Of a stretch of DNA of 64,000 nucleotides, positions 47,409-56,095 are shown in pieces. The stretch is taken from assembly GCF_007997075.1 (NCBI RefSeq), contig NZ_VORS01000009.1:124001-188000 (forward strand), given 5' to 3'. The notes below the pieces were generated by a model that was given only the letters and a program-made list of their open reading frames with translations, was not told the DNA's origin and ran no database searches. The translations under genes and the position numbers were made by a program. The stretch is from Polaribacter sp. IC073 (GTDB taxonomy: Bacteria > Bacteroidota > Bacteroidia > Flavobacteriales > Flavobacteriaceae). How positions within the stretch are numbered: position 1 is the stretch's first letter; each line of letters starts with the position of its first letter.

Positions 47409-48713
47409 CTAAGAAATGGCAATTTTAATCATAGACTCATATAGACGCCTCCAACCTCTCCAACGCATGTGATTGCTTAAACTTTCATTATGAAACAGCG
47501 TAATAAAGGTGCCATTTACTGCTTTTACTTCGTTTCTTAAATCTCTAATTTTACCTAAAGATTGTTTGGGTGTAATTTTTAGGTAATCGTTTAAAGTAGT
47601 GTCCATCAAAGCAAAAGGAAATACTTTTAATGGTGTTTGAATTTCAAAATCTAAATCGTAAAAATAAAAAGGCGTACACGTACTTGCTCTAAACCCCACT
47701 TTACTTGCATACCCCATAGAATGGTCTTCTTCTATTTCTAAATCTATTAATTGTTGATAGGTTTCGGGCAAATTAAAGCGCAAGTAATGCTGTCTAGATC
47801 TTTTTATTGGTGTATTTGTAATGTTTTCTAGGCGTTCTTTTTCTTTCTTTAAAAGCGCTGCATTTTGCATGGTAAAATAAGACGGATGCAAACCAACGCT
47901 CGCATAGTCTACCAAGTCTTTAATAAGTAATCTGTATTTACTCTTAGAAGCAGAAACATTCGTATCGAAAGTGGTATAATCTCCGATCGAACAGAAGAAA
48001 ATAGTTTTAATATCCTTGGTTTTTTTAATCTTTAATATTTTCTGAAAATTATCAAACGGGTCTTTCATAATGTTTAAAACCACCGCAAATCGGTACCAAA
48101 CATCCAATAACCTTAGCCTAAACAAATCGTTTATAAAACCACCAAACGTTCTTATAAAATTTTTATATTTATATGCAAAAGCATTGTCTATATCTATGGT
48201 AGATATATAGTTATAAGATCTATTCTTATATTCATAATCTGGGAATTTTTCTTTTAATTTTGCTAATAATTTATAAGCCCAAATATCTACAACGGGCTTT
48301 TCTAGAAAACCACTTTTGAACGCTAAACTTTCTGATGGTGTATACCGCCCATGAACATCTTTTACATGTGGTAAGTATTCTTCATAACGAGAAATTAAAT
48401 AGAAACTTGCTGCAAAAATATCAAAAGGAATGGCAGATTTACTTCCTGCTCCGAAAAAACAAGGAACTTCTTCCCATTTCTGAATATTTGTCTCTAAATC
48501 ATTTACACCTTGCTCAAATAATAGATCGTTACTTTTTATAAAAAACTCGTTTCCTAAGGGTGTTTTCGTATACGTTAATTTCGGGCCGTTATGTGCCACA
48601 AACTCTTCCACTTTAGTGGTAAAACGAACAGGAATTAACAACGTTCTTGTTAAAATATGTTTAAATATATAACGAACTCTTGGTGTAATTTTATGTGTGT
48701 AAACTAATATCAT
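47409..48713 (-). CDS. Polysaccharide deacetylase family protein with N-terminal DUF7033-like region
   Basis: The 434-residue protein begins MILVYTHKITPRVRYIFKHI, the usual start of flavobacterial DUF7033-polysaccharide deacetylase proteins. The first 180 residues form that N-terminal region (PCFFGAGSKSAIPFDIFAAS and YLISRYEEYLPH). The NodB-like part starts at NYISTIDIDNAFAYKYKNF, where the DxDN form replaces the classic TFDDG metal-binding motif, and has VGLHPSYFTM and RSRQHYLRF later. It probably deacetylates a surface polysaccharide. It shares an operon with the FemAB-like gene. Confidence 0.82.
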   Translation of the reverse strand: MILVYTHKITPRVRYIFKHILTRTLLIPVRFTTKVEEFVAHNGPKLTYTKTPLGNEFFIKSNDLLFEQGVNDLETNIQKWEEVPCFFGAGSKSAIPFDIFAASFYLISRYEEYLPHVKDVHGRYTPSESLAFKSGFLEKPVVDIWAYKLLAKLKEKFPDYEYKNRSYNYISTIDIDNAFAYKYKNFIRTFGGFINDLFRLRLLDVWYRFAVVLNIMKDPFDNFQKILKIKKTKDIKTIFFCSIGDYTTFDTNVSASKSKYRLLIKDLVDYASVGLHPSYFTMQNAALLKKEKERLENITNTPIKRSRQHYLRFNLPETYQQLIDLEIEEDHSMGYASKVGFRASTCTPFYFYDLDFEIQTPLKVFPFALMDTTLNDYLKITPKQSLGKIRDLRNEVKAVNGTFITLFHNESLSNHMRWRGWRRLYESMIKIAIS

Positions 48714-48790
48714 TATTTCATTTAGTTGGTCATTTTTAGTTGTCTCTTTTCAGCTAGTTTCTTTATAAAAACTAAGACTGCAAATTACAA

Positions 48791-49477
48791 CTATAAAATT
48801 CCCTCATCTGCAAAGCTAAAATACGCTTTTTCAGTAATAATTAAATGGTCTAAGAGTTTAATATCTAAAGTAGTTCCTGCTTCTTTAATTTTTTGTGTTA
48901 ACTGTTTGTCTGCATTACTGGGTGCTAATTTTCCTGAAGGATGATTGTGACACACAATAATTGCAACTGACGCTAATTCTAAAGCTCTTTTAAAAACCAA
49001 TCTTATATCTACAATGGTAGCCGTTAAACCTCCTTTGCTAATTTGAGATTTTGCCATTACTTTATTGGAATTATTTAGAAACAACACCCAAAATTCTTCA
49101 TGCTCTAAATCGCCAATAATAGATTGCATTACGTTTGCAACATCTTTACTACTTGTAATTTTTGGTTTCTCTAGAGCAACTTCTAATTGTCTTCTTTTTC
49201 CTAGTTCTAAGGCCGTAATTATACTTATTGCTTTTGCCTCTCCAATTCCCTTAAATGTTGTTAGTTTTTCTACGGATAGTTTTGCGAGTTCATGAATATT
49301 ACCATTTACAGATTGTAAAATTCGTTTAGACAATGCAACAGCACTTTCTTCCCTATTACCAGAACCTATTAAGACCGCAATCAATTCAGCATCAGACAAT
49401 ACCGCTTTTCCTTTGGCTATTAATTTTTCTCTCGGCCTATCATCTAAAGCCCAAGATTTTATCGTTAATTTTTCCAT
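48791..49477 (-). CDS. radC: RadC family (JAB/MPN domain) protein
   Basis: The 228-residue protein starts MEKLTIKSWALDDRPREKLI, with a helix-hairpin-helix-like N-terminus (LTTFKGIGEAKAISIITALE). The C-terminal JAB1/MPN metalloprotease-like domain has HNHPSGKLAPSNADKQLTQ, carrying the metal-binding His-x-His and Asp. RadC was first linked to DNA repair, but its biochemical role remains uncertain. The gene is complete and isolated from mobile elements. Confidence 0.93.
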   Translation of the reverse strand: MEKLTIKSWALDDRPREKLIAKGKAVLSDAELIAVLIGSGNREESAVALSKRILQSVNGNIHELAKLSVEKLTTFKGIGEAKAISIITALELGKRRQLEVALEKPKITSSKDVANVMQSIIGDLEHEEFWVLFLNNSNKVMAKSQISKGGLTATIVDIRLVFKRALELASVAIIVCHNHPSGKLAPSNADKQLTQKIKEAGTTLDIKLLDHLIITEKAYFSFADEGIL

Positions 49478-49593
49478 GTGTCTTTTTTTTATAAATGTAC
49501 AAAATAGGAATTAAGCTTTTTACACTTATTTACGACACTAAAGCGAGTCTAAAAAGAAAAATCAATTTATAAAAATCAGTTTGAAGACTTTCG

Positions 49594-49601
49594 TACCTTT
49601 G
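49594..49601 (+). promoter_or_regulatory. Putative -7 element of trkA-trkH
   Basis: TACCTTTG is an exact TAnnTTTG match 27 bp before the trkA ATG at 49629. It supports that start over a TTG at 49581, which lies upstream of the element. Confidence 0.5.
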
Positions 49602-49628
49602 CTCCTTATATTCTATTCTATTTTACAC

Positions 49629-50975
49629 ATGAAGATTATTATAGCAGGAGCTGGAGATGTTGGCTTTCATTTAGCAAAATTACTTTCTTACGAATCTCAA
49701 GACACCTATGTTATCGATTTTGATGGTGAAAAGTTAGATTATATTAACAATCATTTAGATGTAATCACCAAAAAAGGAGATGCAACCTCTATAAAACTTT
49801 TAAAAGAGATTGGTATTGGTTCTGCCGATTTATTAATTGCTGTTACAGAAAGTCAGAATACAAATTTCACAATTTCTGTAATTGGTAAATCTTTAGGTGC
49901 TAAAAAAACAATTGCTAGAATAGACAACCCAGAATTTTTAAATGAGTGCGAAGTAGATTTTAAACAATTTGGTTTAGATTTTATGATTTCGCCTCAAGAG
50001 CTAGCGGCAAATGAAATAAAGATGTTGTTAAAGCAGTCTTCTTTTAATGACACTGTAGAGTTTGAAAGTGGACTTTTTAATGTGATGGGAACTGCTTTAA
50101 GTTATAAATCTCCATTAGTAAACTTAACCGTAAAAGAAGCCAAACAGAAGTTTTCACATGTCGACTTTATTACAATTGCCATAAAAAGAGCCAATGTTTC
50201 TCAAACTATTATTCCTAGAGGAGACACTACGTATCAACTAAATGATCAAGTATATTTTTCTGTACCAAGTTACAATATGAAAGATTTGTACCCAATAATT
50301 GGGAAGACAAAATTTGATATAAAAAATGTGATTATTCTTGGTGGAAGTAGTATTGGAGAAAAAACGGCAAGAAATCTTTGTCAAGAAGGTTTCGATATTA
50401 AATTGATAGAAAAAAATAGAGAAAAAGCAGAAAGTCTTGCTGAAGAGCTAGAAAAGGTTTTGATAATTCATGGAGATGGTACCGATTTAGAACTATTGGA
50501 ACAAGAAAACATTAGAGAAACAGACGCATTTATTGCGGTTACGGGTAATTCTGAAACAAATATTATGTCTTGCTTGGTTGCAAAATCTAAAGGAGTTAAA
50601 AAAACAATCGCTTTAGTAGAAAACATGGATTATATTGAAATTTCTCAAACAATTGGTATTGAGTCTTTAATCAATAAAAAATTAATTGCTGCAAGTAATA
50701 TTTTAAGACATATTAGAAAAGGTGAAATTTTAGCCTTGGCAAATTTACACAATATAGATGCTGAAGTTTTTGAGTTTGAAGTACAGCCAAATGCAAAAGT
50801 AACAGAGAAACCTATTAAAGATTTAAACTTTCCTAGAGAAGCTGTTTTTGGTGGCGTTATTAGAAACGGAAAACCTTATATGTCTTTTGGTGAAATGCAA
50901 ATACAAAGCGGAGATAAAGTAATTGTATTTTGTTTACCCGAAGCTGTTAACACAGTAGAAAGTCTATTTAGATAA
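49629..50975 (+). CDS. trkA: Trk system potassium transporter subunit TrkA
   Basis: The start at 49629 gives 448 residues beginning MKIIIAGAGDVGFHLAKLLS, a GxGxxG NAD-binding motif. A second RCK domain starts at about residue 225 with NVIILGGSSIGEKTARNLCQ. Each RCK half is followed by a TrkA-C-like domain. TrkA is the cytoplasmic gating ring of the Trk potassium uptake channel, sensing NAD(H) or ATP. Its stop codon directly abuts the trkH ATG, so the two are translated together. Confidence 0.95.
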   Translation: MKIIIAGAGDVGFHLAKLLSYESQDTYVIDFDGEKLDYINNHLDVITKKGDATSIKLLKEIGIGSADLLIAVTESQNTNFTISVIGKSLGAKKTIARIDNPEFLNECEVDFKQFGLDFMISPQELAANEIKMLLKQSSFNDTVEFESGLFNVMGTALSYKSPLVNLTVKEAKQKFSHVDFITIAIKRANVSQTIIPRGDTTYQLNDQVYFSVPSYNMKDLYPIIGKTKFDIKNVIILGGSSIGEKTARNLCQEGFDIKLIEKNREKAESLAEELEKVLIIHGDGTDLELLEQENIRETDAFIAVTGNSETNIMSCLVAKSKGVKKTIALVENMDYIEISQTIGIESLINKKLIAASNILRHIRKGEILALANLHNIDAEVFEFEVQPNAKVTEKPIKDLNFPREAVFGGVIRNGKPYMSFGEMQIQSGDKVIVFCLPEAVNTVESLFR

Positions 50976-52475
50976 ATGGGAGCTTTAAACACAAAAATAA
51001 TTTACCGCTTCTTAGGAATTACAGCCATGTTAAATGGATTGTTTATGTTTTTAACAGTTCCTTTTAGCATGTATTATGATGAACCTGAAAAATGGGGAAT
51101 TCTAAATGCGGGAATCATTACCACTTTTATTGGTGTTTTATTATTCTTTCTAAACAAACCTAAAAATACAAATATTCAGAAAAAAGAAGGGTATTTAATT
51201 GTAACTTTAGGTTGGTTAACACTTTCTTTTACAGGAATGTTACCTTATTTACTTTCGGGAGCAATACCAGGTATTTCCGATGCTTTTTTCGAAACCATTT
51301 CGGGGTATTCTACCACAGGTTCATCTATTTTAACGGATATCGATAATATGCCTAAAGGAATTCTTTTTTGGCGAAGCGCAACCCATTGGATTGGTGGAAT
51401 GGGAATTATTGTTTTAACCATTGCTATTTTACCGCTTTTAGGAATTGGAGGAATGCAGCTTTTTATGGCAGAAGCCCCCGGACCTTCCGCAGATAAATTA
51501 CACCCTAGAATTACCGATACGGCTAAAAGATTATATTTAATATATGTTATTTTAACTTTAGTTGAATTTTTCTTATTGAAGTTTGCTGGTATGACTTGGT
51601 TTGATGCCATAAATCATGCCATGGCAACAATGAGTACAGGTGGTTTTTCTACAAAAGGAGATAGCATTGCTTTTTATAACGGCAAACCACTAATACAATA
51701 CATTATCATCTTCTTTATGTTTGTGGCAGGTACAAACTTTGTTTTAACCTATTTCGCTTTAAAAGGGAAAGTTCAGAAAGTTTTTCAAAGTGAAGAATTT
51801 AAGTATTATTTATTCGGTACCTTAGGAGTTTCTGCTGTTATCGCAATAGTTATCATCTTTTTTCAAGATCCAAATTTAGAAACTGTTTTAGCACACCCAG
51901 AAGTATTCGGAAAAACAGAAAGTGCTATTAGACATGCACTTTTTATGGTTGTGTCTGTCGTAACCACAACTGGTTTTGTTTCTGCAGATTTTACAATGTG
52001 GAACTTCTTTGCTACTGGTGTTTTCTTTGCTTTATTTTTCACAGGAGGTTCTGCAGGCTCTACAAGTGGTGGTGTAAAAGTTGTGAGACATATTATTATG
52101 TTAAAAAATAGTTTTTTAGAATTTAAAAAAGCATTGCATCCAAATGCAATCATTCCTGTTAGATATGACGGAAAAACAGTAAACAAAACTATCGTTTTTA
52201 ATATCTTGTCTTTTTTTATTATTTACATGTTAATTTTTATTATTTCTTCTGTAATCTTAACATTATTTGGCTTAGATTTTATGTCTGCAATAGGTGCAGC
52301 AGCATCTTCTTTAGGTAATATCGGTCCCGCAATTGGCTCTGTAAGTCCTGTAGATAATTTTGCACATTTGTCTAACGGTGCCAAATGGTTTTGTTCTTTT
52401 CTGATGTTAATTGGTCGTTTAGAATTATTTACAGTACTTATTTTATTTACTCCGTTTTTTTGGCGTAAAAACTAA
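50976..52475 (+). CDS. trkH: Trk system potassium uptake protein TrkH
   Basis: The 499-residue membrane protein has four M1-P-M2 repeats. Selectivity-filter segments are visible in each: GYSTTGSSILTDI, ATMSTGGFSTKGDS, VVTTTGFVSADFTMW and SSLGNIGPAIGSV. It forms the potassium pore gated by TrkA. The gene is directly fused in transcription to trkA with no spacer. Potassium uptake of this kind is often sodium- or proton-coupled in marine bacteria. Confidence 0.95.
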   Translation: MGALNTKIIYRFLGITAMLNGLFMFLTVPFSMYYDEPEKWGILNAGIITTFIGVLLFFLNKPKNTNIQKKEGYLIVTLGWLTLSFTGMLPYLLSGAIPGISDAFFETISGYSTTGSSILTDIDNMPKGILFWRSATHWIGGMGIIVLTIAILPLLGIGGMQLFMAEAPGPSADKLHPRITDTAKRLYLIYVILTLVEFFLLKFAGMTWFDAINHAMATMSTGGFSTKGDSIAFYNGKPLIQYIIIFFMFVAGTNFVLTYFALKGKVQKVFQSEEFKYYLFGTLGVSAVIAIVIIFFQDPNLETVLAHPEVFGKTESAIRHALFMVVSVVTTTGFVSADFTMWNFFATGVFFALFFTGGSAGSTSGGVKVVRHIIMLKNSFLEFKKALHPNAIIPVRYDGKTVNKTIVFNILSFFIIYMLIFIISSVILTLFGLDFMSAIGAAASSLGNIGPAIGSVSPVDNFAHLSNGAKWFCSFLMLIGRLELFTVLILFTPFFWRKN

Positions 52476-52561
52476 AAACTGCTATCCTTCTGTTAATTAA
52501 TACTTTGTAACATTCTAATTTTAATTTTTTTTTATTACTTTAGGGTTCTAAGAAAAAAAAT

Positions 52562-54655
52562 ATGAAAAAGAAAAAAATTTTAACGAGTATTTGGTGTGCC
52601 CTATTTTTAACGTTTGGCATCACTAACACAACTTCACAAAACATTGTAATTAATGAAATTGTAACAGACCCACAACAAGATTGGAGCAGTAATGGTTTTA
52701 ATGGAAGCCCCGGTACAAATTCGATTACAAACACAGATGAATGGCTTGAACTATTCATAAAAACGGATGGGTTAGATTTAACAAATTGGACTATTGAATT
52801 AATCGATGGTTCGGATATAATTGGTAATCTAACAGATAGTGGAGCTTTTGATGTTTCAAACTACATCTCTAATAACGGAGGAACATTCACAAGTACAAAA
52901 AATGGAGACTTTCTAATTTTAGGAAACCTTACAGGTAGTGCTCAAATGAGTAACAGTATTACAATTAACTTAAAGAATAATATTGGTACAATCATAGACA
53001 CCGTAACCTTGGGTATTGCCGCAGGTGAAGCCCCTAAAGGCTCTGCAGATTCCGCCGCAAATGAGTCTGTACAAAGAATTCCTAATGGTACAAATACAGA
53101 TGATGTAGACTTTATTAAAGGTATTGCTAGTTTAGGAAAAATAAATTCTACGTTAGTTTGGAGTGGTAGTCTAAGTAATAATTGGTTAACAACTGGAAAT
53201 TGGACTTCAGGTTCAATTCCTATTGCAACAGATAATGTCAGTATTCCTGCAGGGTTAACGAATTACCCAACAATTTCCAGTGGTAGTAATGTCATTGTAA
53301 ATAAAATTGTTATCGACTCTGAAGCTAGTTTAATCGCAGAAGGCACAGCTACTATTTCTGGAAATGTAACTTACAATAGAACTATCGATTTTGTTTCTGG
53401 GAATTTAAAAGGATGGTACCTCGTTGGAGCTCCTGTTTCTGGTCAAATATATAATAAAGCTTATGCAACGTCTCATGCTTTAGCCTCAAGTGGTTCTAAA
53501 AGAGGAATTGCAACCTATACTACCATTTCAGACTCTTGGAGTTATTTGCTCGATGATAATACGAATGCAGGTTCATTTATCACTGGTAAAGGGTATTCAT
53601 TAAAAAAAGGAACAGCAACTGGTACTATTTCTTTTTCAGGAACAATACACACGGCAAATGCAGGTGAAGATGTAACTCTTATAAAAGATGGTAACCGTTT
53701 TAATGCTTTAAGTAACCCGTATACTGCATTTATAAATAGTGCTACGTTCTTAAATAATGAAAATGCTATTTCTGAAACCAAAACTTTATGGATTTGGAAT
53801 CAGACATTAGGTACTAATGGCGCTTATGAAGTTAAAGGCGTTGGAAGTAATTTTATGATCGCTCCGGGGCAAGGTTTCTTTGTAAAAGCAAATACAGCGG
53901 GTGGTATTTTTAATTTTTCTAAAGCGAATCAAAGTCATAATACAGGCACTGATACTTTTCAAAAAAAGCCTACTAACACTCAAATTAAAATATCTATTAC
54001 AGATGGTACCATAAACCAATATGCTAAAATTTATTATTTAGAGAATGCTACAACTGCTTTTGATGCAGGCTATGATGGTGAATTATTTAGAAATTATCCT
54101 TTTGCAGTCTACACACAATTAGTAACAGAAAATCTAGGTAAAAACTATCAAATTCAATCGCTATCAAACGATAATTATGAAAACACAATAATTCCTGTTG
54201 GTGTAAATGCTGAAAAAGGCAAAGAAATAATGTTCTCTGCGGAAGTTTCGAATCTACCTAAAAATCTAAAAGTATTTCTAGAGGATAGAGAAGCCAATAC
54301 ATTTAATCGTTTAGACGAAGCAAAATCTGTTTATAAAATTACTTTAACTAAAACTTTAAAAGGTATAGGAAGATTTTACATACATACCGCGCAAAAGGTT
54401 TTATCTACCAACCACGTAAGTTTAGAAAAGATTAGCATTTATAAATTAGATAATTCTACACTAAAAATAGTTGGTTTACAGCAAGAGGCTACAAGCATTA
54501 CTTTATTTAATATTCTAGGAAAACAAATAATGAAAACCTCTTTTACTGCTAACGGAATTGAAGAAGTTTCTTTACCCAAATTAGCGAAAGGAGTTTACAT
54601 TGTTCAGTTAGAAACGGAAATAGGAAAACTGAATAAGAAAATTATTTTAGAGTAA
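52562..54655 (+). CDS. Lamin-tail-domain protein with T9SS type A sorting domain
   Basis: The 697-residue exported protein has a signal peptide (residues 1-26, ending NTTSQ). A lamin tail domain follows at about 27-160 (NIVINEIVTDPQQDWSSNGF, DEWLELFIKTDGLDLTNWTI). A central beta-rich region carries LSNNWLTTGNWTSGSIPIAT and NALSNPYTAFINSATFLNN, common in flavobacterial surface proteins. The C-terminal T9SS type A sorting domain is at about 620-697 (LFNILGKQIMKTSFTANGIE, GVYIVQLETEIGKLNKKIIL). It would be moved to the cell surface or released by the type IX system. The small peptide gene follows after 28 bp with no terminator between, so they are likely co-transcribed. Confidence 0.9.
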   Translation: MKKKKILTSIWCALFLTFGITNTTSQNIVINEIVTDPQQDWSSNGFNGSPGTNSITNTDEWLELFIKTDGLDLTNWTIELIDGSDIIGNLTDSGAFDVSNYISNNGGTFTSTKNGDFLILGNLTGSAQMSNSITINLKNNIGTIIDTVTLGIAAGEAPKGSADSAANESVQRIPNGTNTDDVDFIKGIASLGKINSTLVWSGSLSNNWLTTGNWTSGSIPIATDNVSIPAGLTNYPTISSGSNVIVNKIVIDSEASLIAEGTATISGNVTYNRTIDFVSGNLKGWYLVGAPVSGQIYNKAYATSHALASSGSKRGIATYTTISDSWSYLLDDNTNAGSFITGKGYSLKKGTATGTISFSGTIHTANAGEDVTLIKDGNRFNALSNPYTAFINSATFLNNENAISETKTLWIWNQTLGTNGAYEVKGVGSNFMIAPGQGFFVKANTAGGIFNFSKANQSHNTGTDTFQKKPTNTQIKISITDGTINQYAKIYYLENATTAFDAGYDGELFRNYPFAVYTQLVTENLGKNYQIQSLSNDNYENTIIPVGVNAEKGKEIMFSAEVSNLPKNLKVFLEDREANTFNRLDEAKSVYKITLTKTLKGIGRFYIHTAQKVLSTNHVSLEKISIYKLDNSTLKIVGLQQEATSITLFNILGKQIMKTSFTANGIEEVSLPKLAKGVYIVQLETEIGKLNKKIILE

Positions 54656-54683
54656 TAACGAGAATTTTAAATAAAGAAACGAT

Positions 54684-54872
54684 ATGAAAAAGCAGATACA
54701 AAAAACGCAAGATAAAGTTCAGGAAATTACGCGTAAAGATGCGCTTAAAAAAATAGGGTCTTATAGTAAATATGCAGCATTAACTGCACTAGGTACTTAC
54801 ATGATTTTAAATCCACAAAAAGCACAAGCACAAAGTCCAGGAGCTCCTGGAGCTCCAGGAACAATGTTTTAA
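54684..54872 (+). CDS. 62-residue peptide with a hydrophobic core and a Gly/Pro-rich tail, candidate modified-peptide precursor
   Basis: I do not recognise a named family. The peptide starts with a Lys/Gln-rich helix-like leader (MKKQIQKTQDKVQEITRKDA), continues with an LKKIG segment and a hydrophobic stretch (KYAALTALGTYMILN, 29-43). It ends with KAQAQSPGAPGAPGTMF, where two GAP repeats form a short tail. The RKDALKKIG-hydrophobic-AQAQ order looks like a weak Tat- or Sec-type signal without a twin arginine. The next genes encode a PqqD/HprK fusion and a nucleotidyltransferase, which makes it a candidate substrate (Ser51 or Thr60 are possible phosphate acceptors). A terminator right after it would let it be made in excess. 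Confidence 0.65.
   Translation: MKKQIQKTQDKVQEITRKDALKKIGSYSKYAALTALGTYMILNPQKAQAQSPGAPGAPGTMF
54835..54861 (+). repeat. Overlapping palindromes in the Gly/Pro tail of the small peptide gene
   Basis: The codons for PGAPGAPG contain two overlapping 14-bp palindromes built on GGAGCTCC. They allow strong mRNA pairing just before the stop codon and could cause repeat slippage, changing the number of GAP units. Confidence 0.55.
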
Positions 54873-54890
54873 GCACTTCAAATATATTTA

Positions 54891-54922
54891 AAAAAATACC
54901 TCAATTTTTGAGGTATTTTTTT
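54891..54922 (+). terminator. Rho-independent terminator after the small peptide gene
   Basis: The arms AAATACCTCA and TGAGGTATTT (within 54891-54903 and 54909-54922) close a five-base loop and are followed by a T run, 19 bp after the stop codon. It separates the peptide from the kinase gene and probably creates a strong difference in expression. Confidence 0.88.
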
Positions 54923-54950
54923 TGTTTAAATAATAAATTGACTACTTTTA
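54921..54950 (+). promoter_or_regulatory. Putative promoter of the PqqD/HprK-nucleotidyltransferase genes
   Basis: TTTG at 54921-54924 and TACTTTTA at 54943-54950 are spaced 18 bp apart, close to the Bacteroidota consensus TTTG-N19-TAnnTTTG. The ATG follows five bases later at 54956, so the mRNA would be leaderless. Confidence 0.5.
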
Positions 54951-54955
54951 TTTTT

Positions 54956-56095
54956 ATGAATAAAGAGCATTCTATAGTACATAAAACGGTAGCAAATAAA
55001 ACGATTGTTTGGTTTGAAAAATCGAATGAATATTTGGTATTAGAGAATACAACAGCAGATATTTTAGAAAGATTAAGTAAAGGTGTTTCTGTAAAAGAAA
55101 TAGCAACCACATTAGCTAAAAAATTAGCAGTGCCTCTAGAAAAAACAATTGATTTTATTTTAGATTTAGAAAAGAAAATTTATGCTCCTAAATTAGTGAA
55201 AGAAACTACAATTATTAATGACTATAGAGATATAAAAAAACCTAAACAGTACGAGTTCACAAAATATTACAAGGTAAACAAACTTATTTTTAAGGTTCAA
55301 TTCTCATCTGAATATGAATTGTATTTGGTACACCCTAAATTTGCACATTTAGAGGTTACAGATCCTAGCGATATCTCTTCTACTTTTACAGTTTTCTTAA
55401 ATAATAATTTTGTTTTTTTTTATGTAGACAACGCTTTTATTGGTGCTTGGAATAAAGAAGAAATCCATTTTTTTCAAGGAAAATTTTCTATGGAATTGAT
55501 TCAGAAAATTCATCAAAAAGAAGAAAGCGAATGGTTGGGTGTTTTTCATGCATCTGCAGTTTCTAATGGAAAAAAATCTATTTTATTTTTAGGCGATTCT
55601 GGCAACGGAAAAAGTACTTCCCTAGCGTTACTGCAAAGAAACGGTTTCACTTGCTTAGCAGATGATTTTGTACCAATGGATGTTCATAAAAAAGAAGTAT
55701 ATAGTTTTCCTGCTGCAATCTCGATCAAAAAAAATAGTTTAAAAACATTACTTCCACTTTATCCTGAATTAGAGAGTTCTGCAGAGTATCATTTTAAAAG
55801 ATTAAATAAAGTTGTTCGGTATTTGAAACCAAATAACACGGATTTTAACGTGCATCTAACTTGTAACGATTTGATCTTTATAAAGTATGAAAAAGATGCG
55901 GATATCATCTGTAATGAAATATCTAAAATTGATGCTTTTCAACAATTAGTACCTGATTCTTGGTTGTCACCAATAAAAGAGAATGCACAAGTATTTTTAG
56001 ATTGGTTTGATACTCTAAACTGTTATCAAATAACGTATTCAGAAAACAAAGAAATGATTGCAACTGTGTCTAAAATTTTTAATGATGAACTATAA
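54956..56095 (+). CDS. PqqD-like domain fused to an HPr kinase-like domain
   Basis: The ATG at 54956 gives 379 residues; the frame is open from 54908 but that part overlaps the terminator. Residues 1-80 look like a PqqD/RRE peptide-binding domain (KSNEYLVLENTTADILERL then SKGVSVKEIATTLA and TIDFILDLEKKI). Residues 195-379 resemble the HPr kinase fold: GVFHASAVSNGKKSILFLG leads into the Walker A motif GDSGNGKST (213-221), and LADDFVPMD (234-242) carries the second acidic pair. HprK-like enzymes phosphorylate serine, and in lasso-peptide clusters they modify the peptide. Here the fused PqqD-like domain could present the substrate. It overlaps the nucleotidyltransferase gene by 11-14 bp. Confidence 0.78.
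   Translation: MNKEHSIVHKTVANKTIVWFEKSNEYLVLENTTADILERLSKGVSVKEIATTLAKKLAVPLEKTIDFILDLEKKIYAPKLVKETTIINDYRDIKKPKQYEFTKYYKVNKLIFKVQFSSEYELYLVHPKFAHLEVTDPSDISSTFTVFLNNNFVFFYVDNAFIGAWNKEEIHFFQGKFSMELIQKIHQKEESEWLGVFHASAVSNGKKSILFLGDSGNGKSTSLALLQRNGFTCLADDFVPMDVHKKEVYSFPAAISIKKNSLKTLLPLYPELESSAEYHFKRLNKVVRYLKPNNTDFNVHLTCNDLIFIKYEKDADIICNEISKIDAFQQLVPDSWLSPIKENAQVFLDWFDTLNCYQITYSENKEMIATVSKIFNDEL

Noticed and set aside
51863..52186. 107-codon minus-strand frame inside trkH
   Set aside because: Antisense to TrkH pore repeats, no start context or homology.
54714..54872. Twin-arginine signal or collagen-like protein in the 62-residue peptide
   Set aside because: There is no RR pair (RKDALKK only), and the Gly/Pro tail has just two GAP units, too short for a collagen helix.
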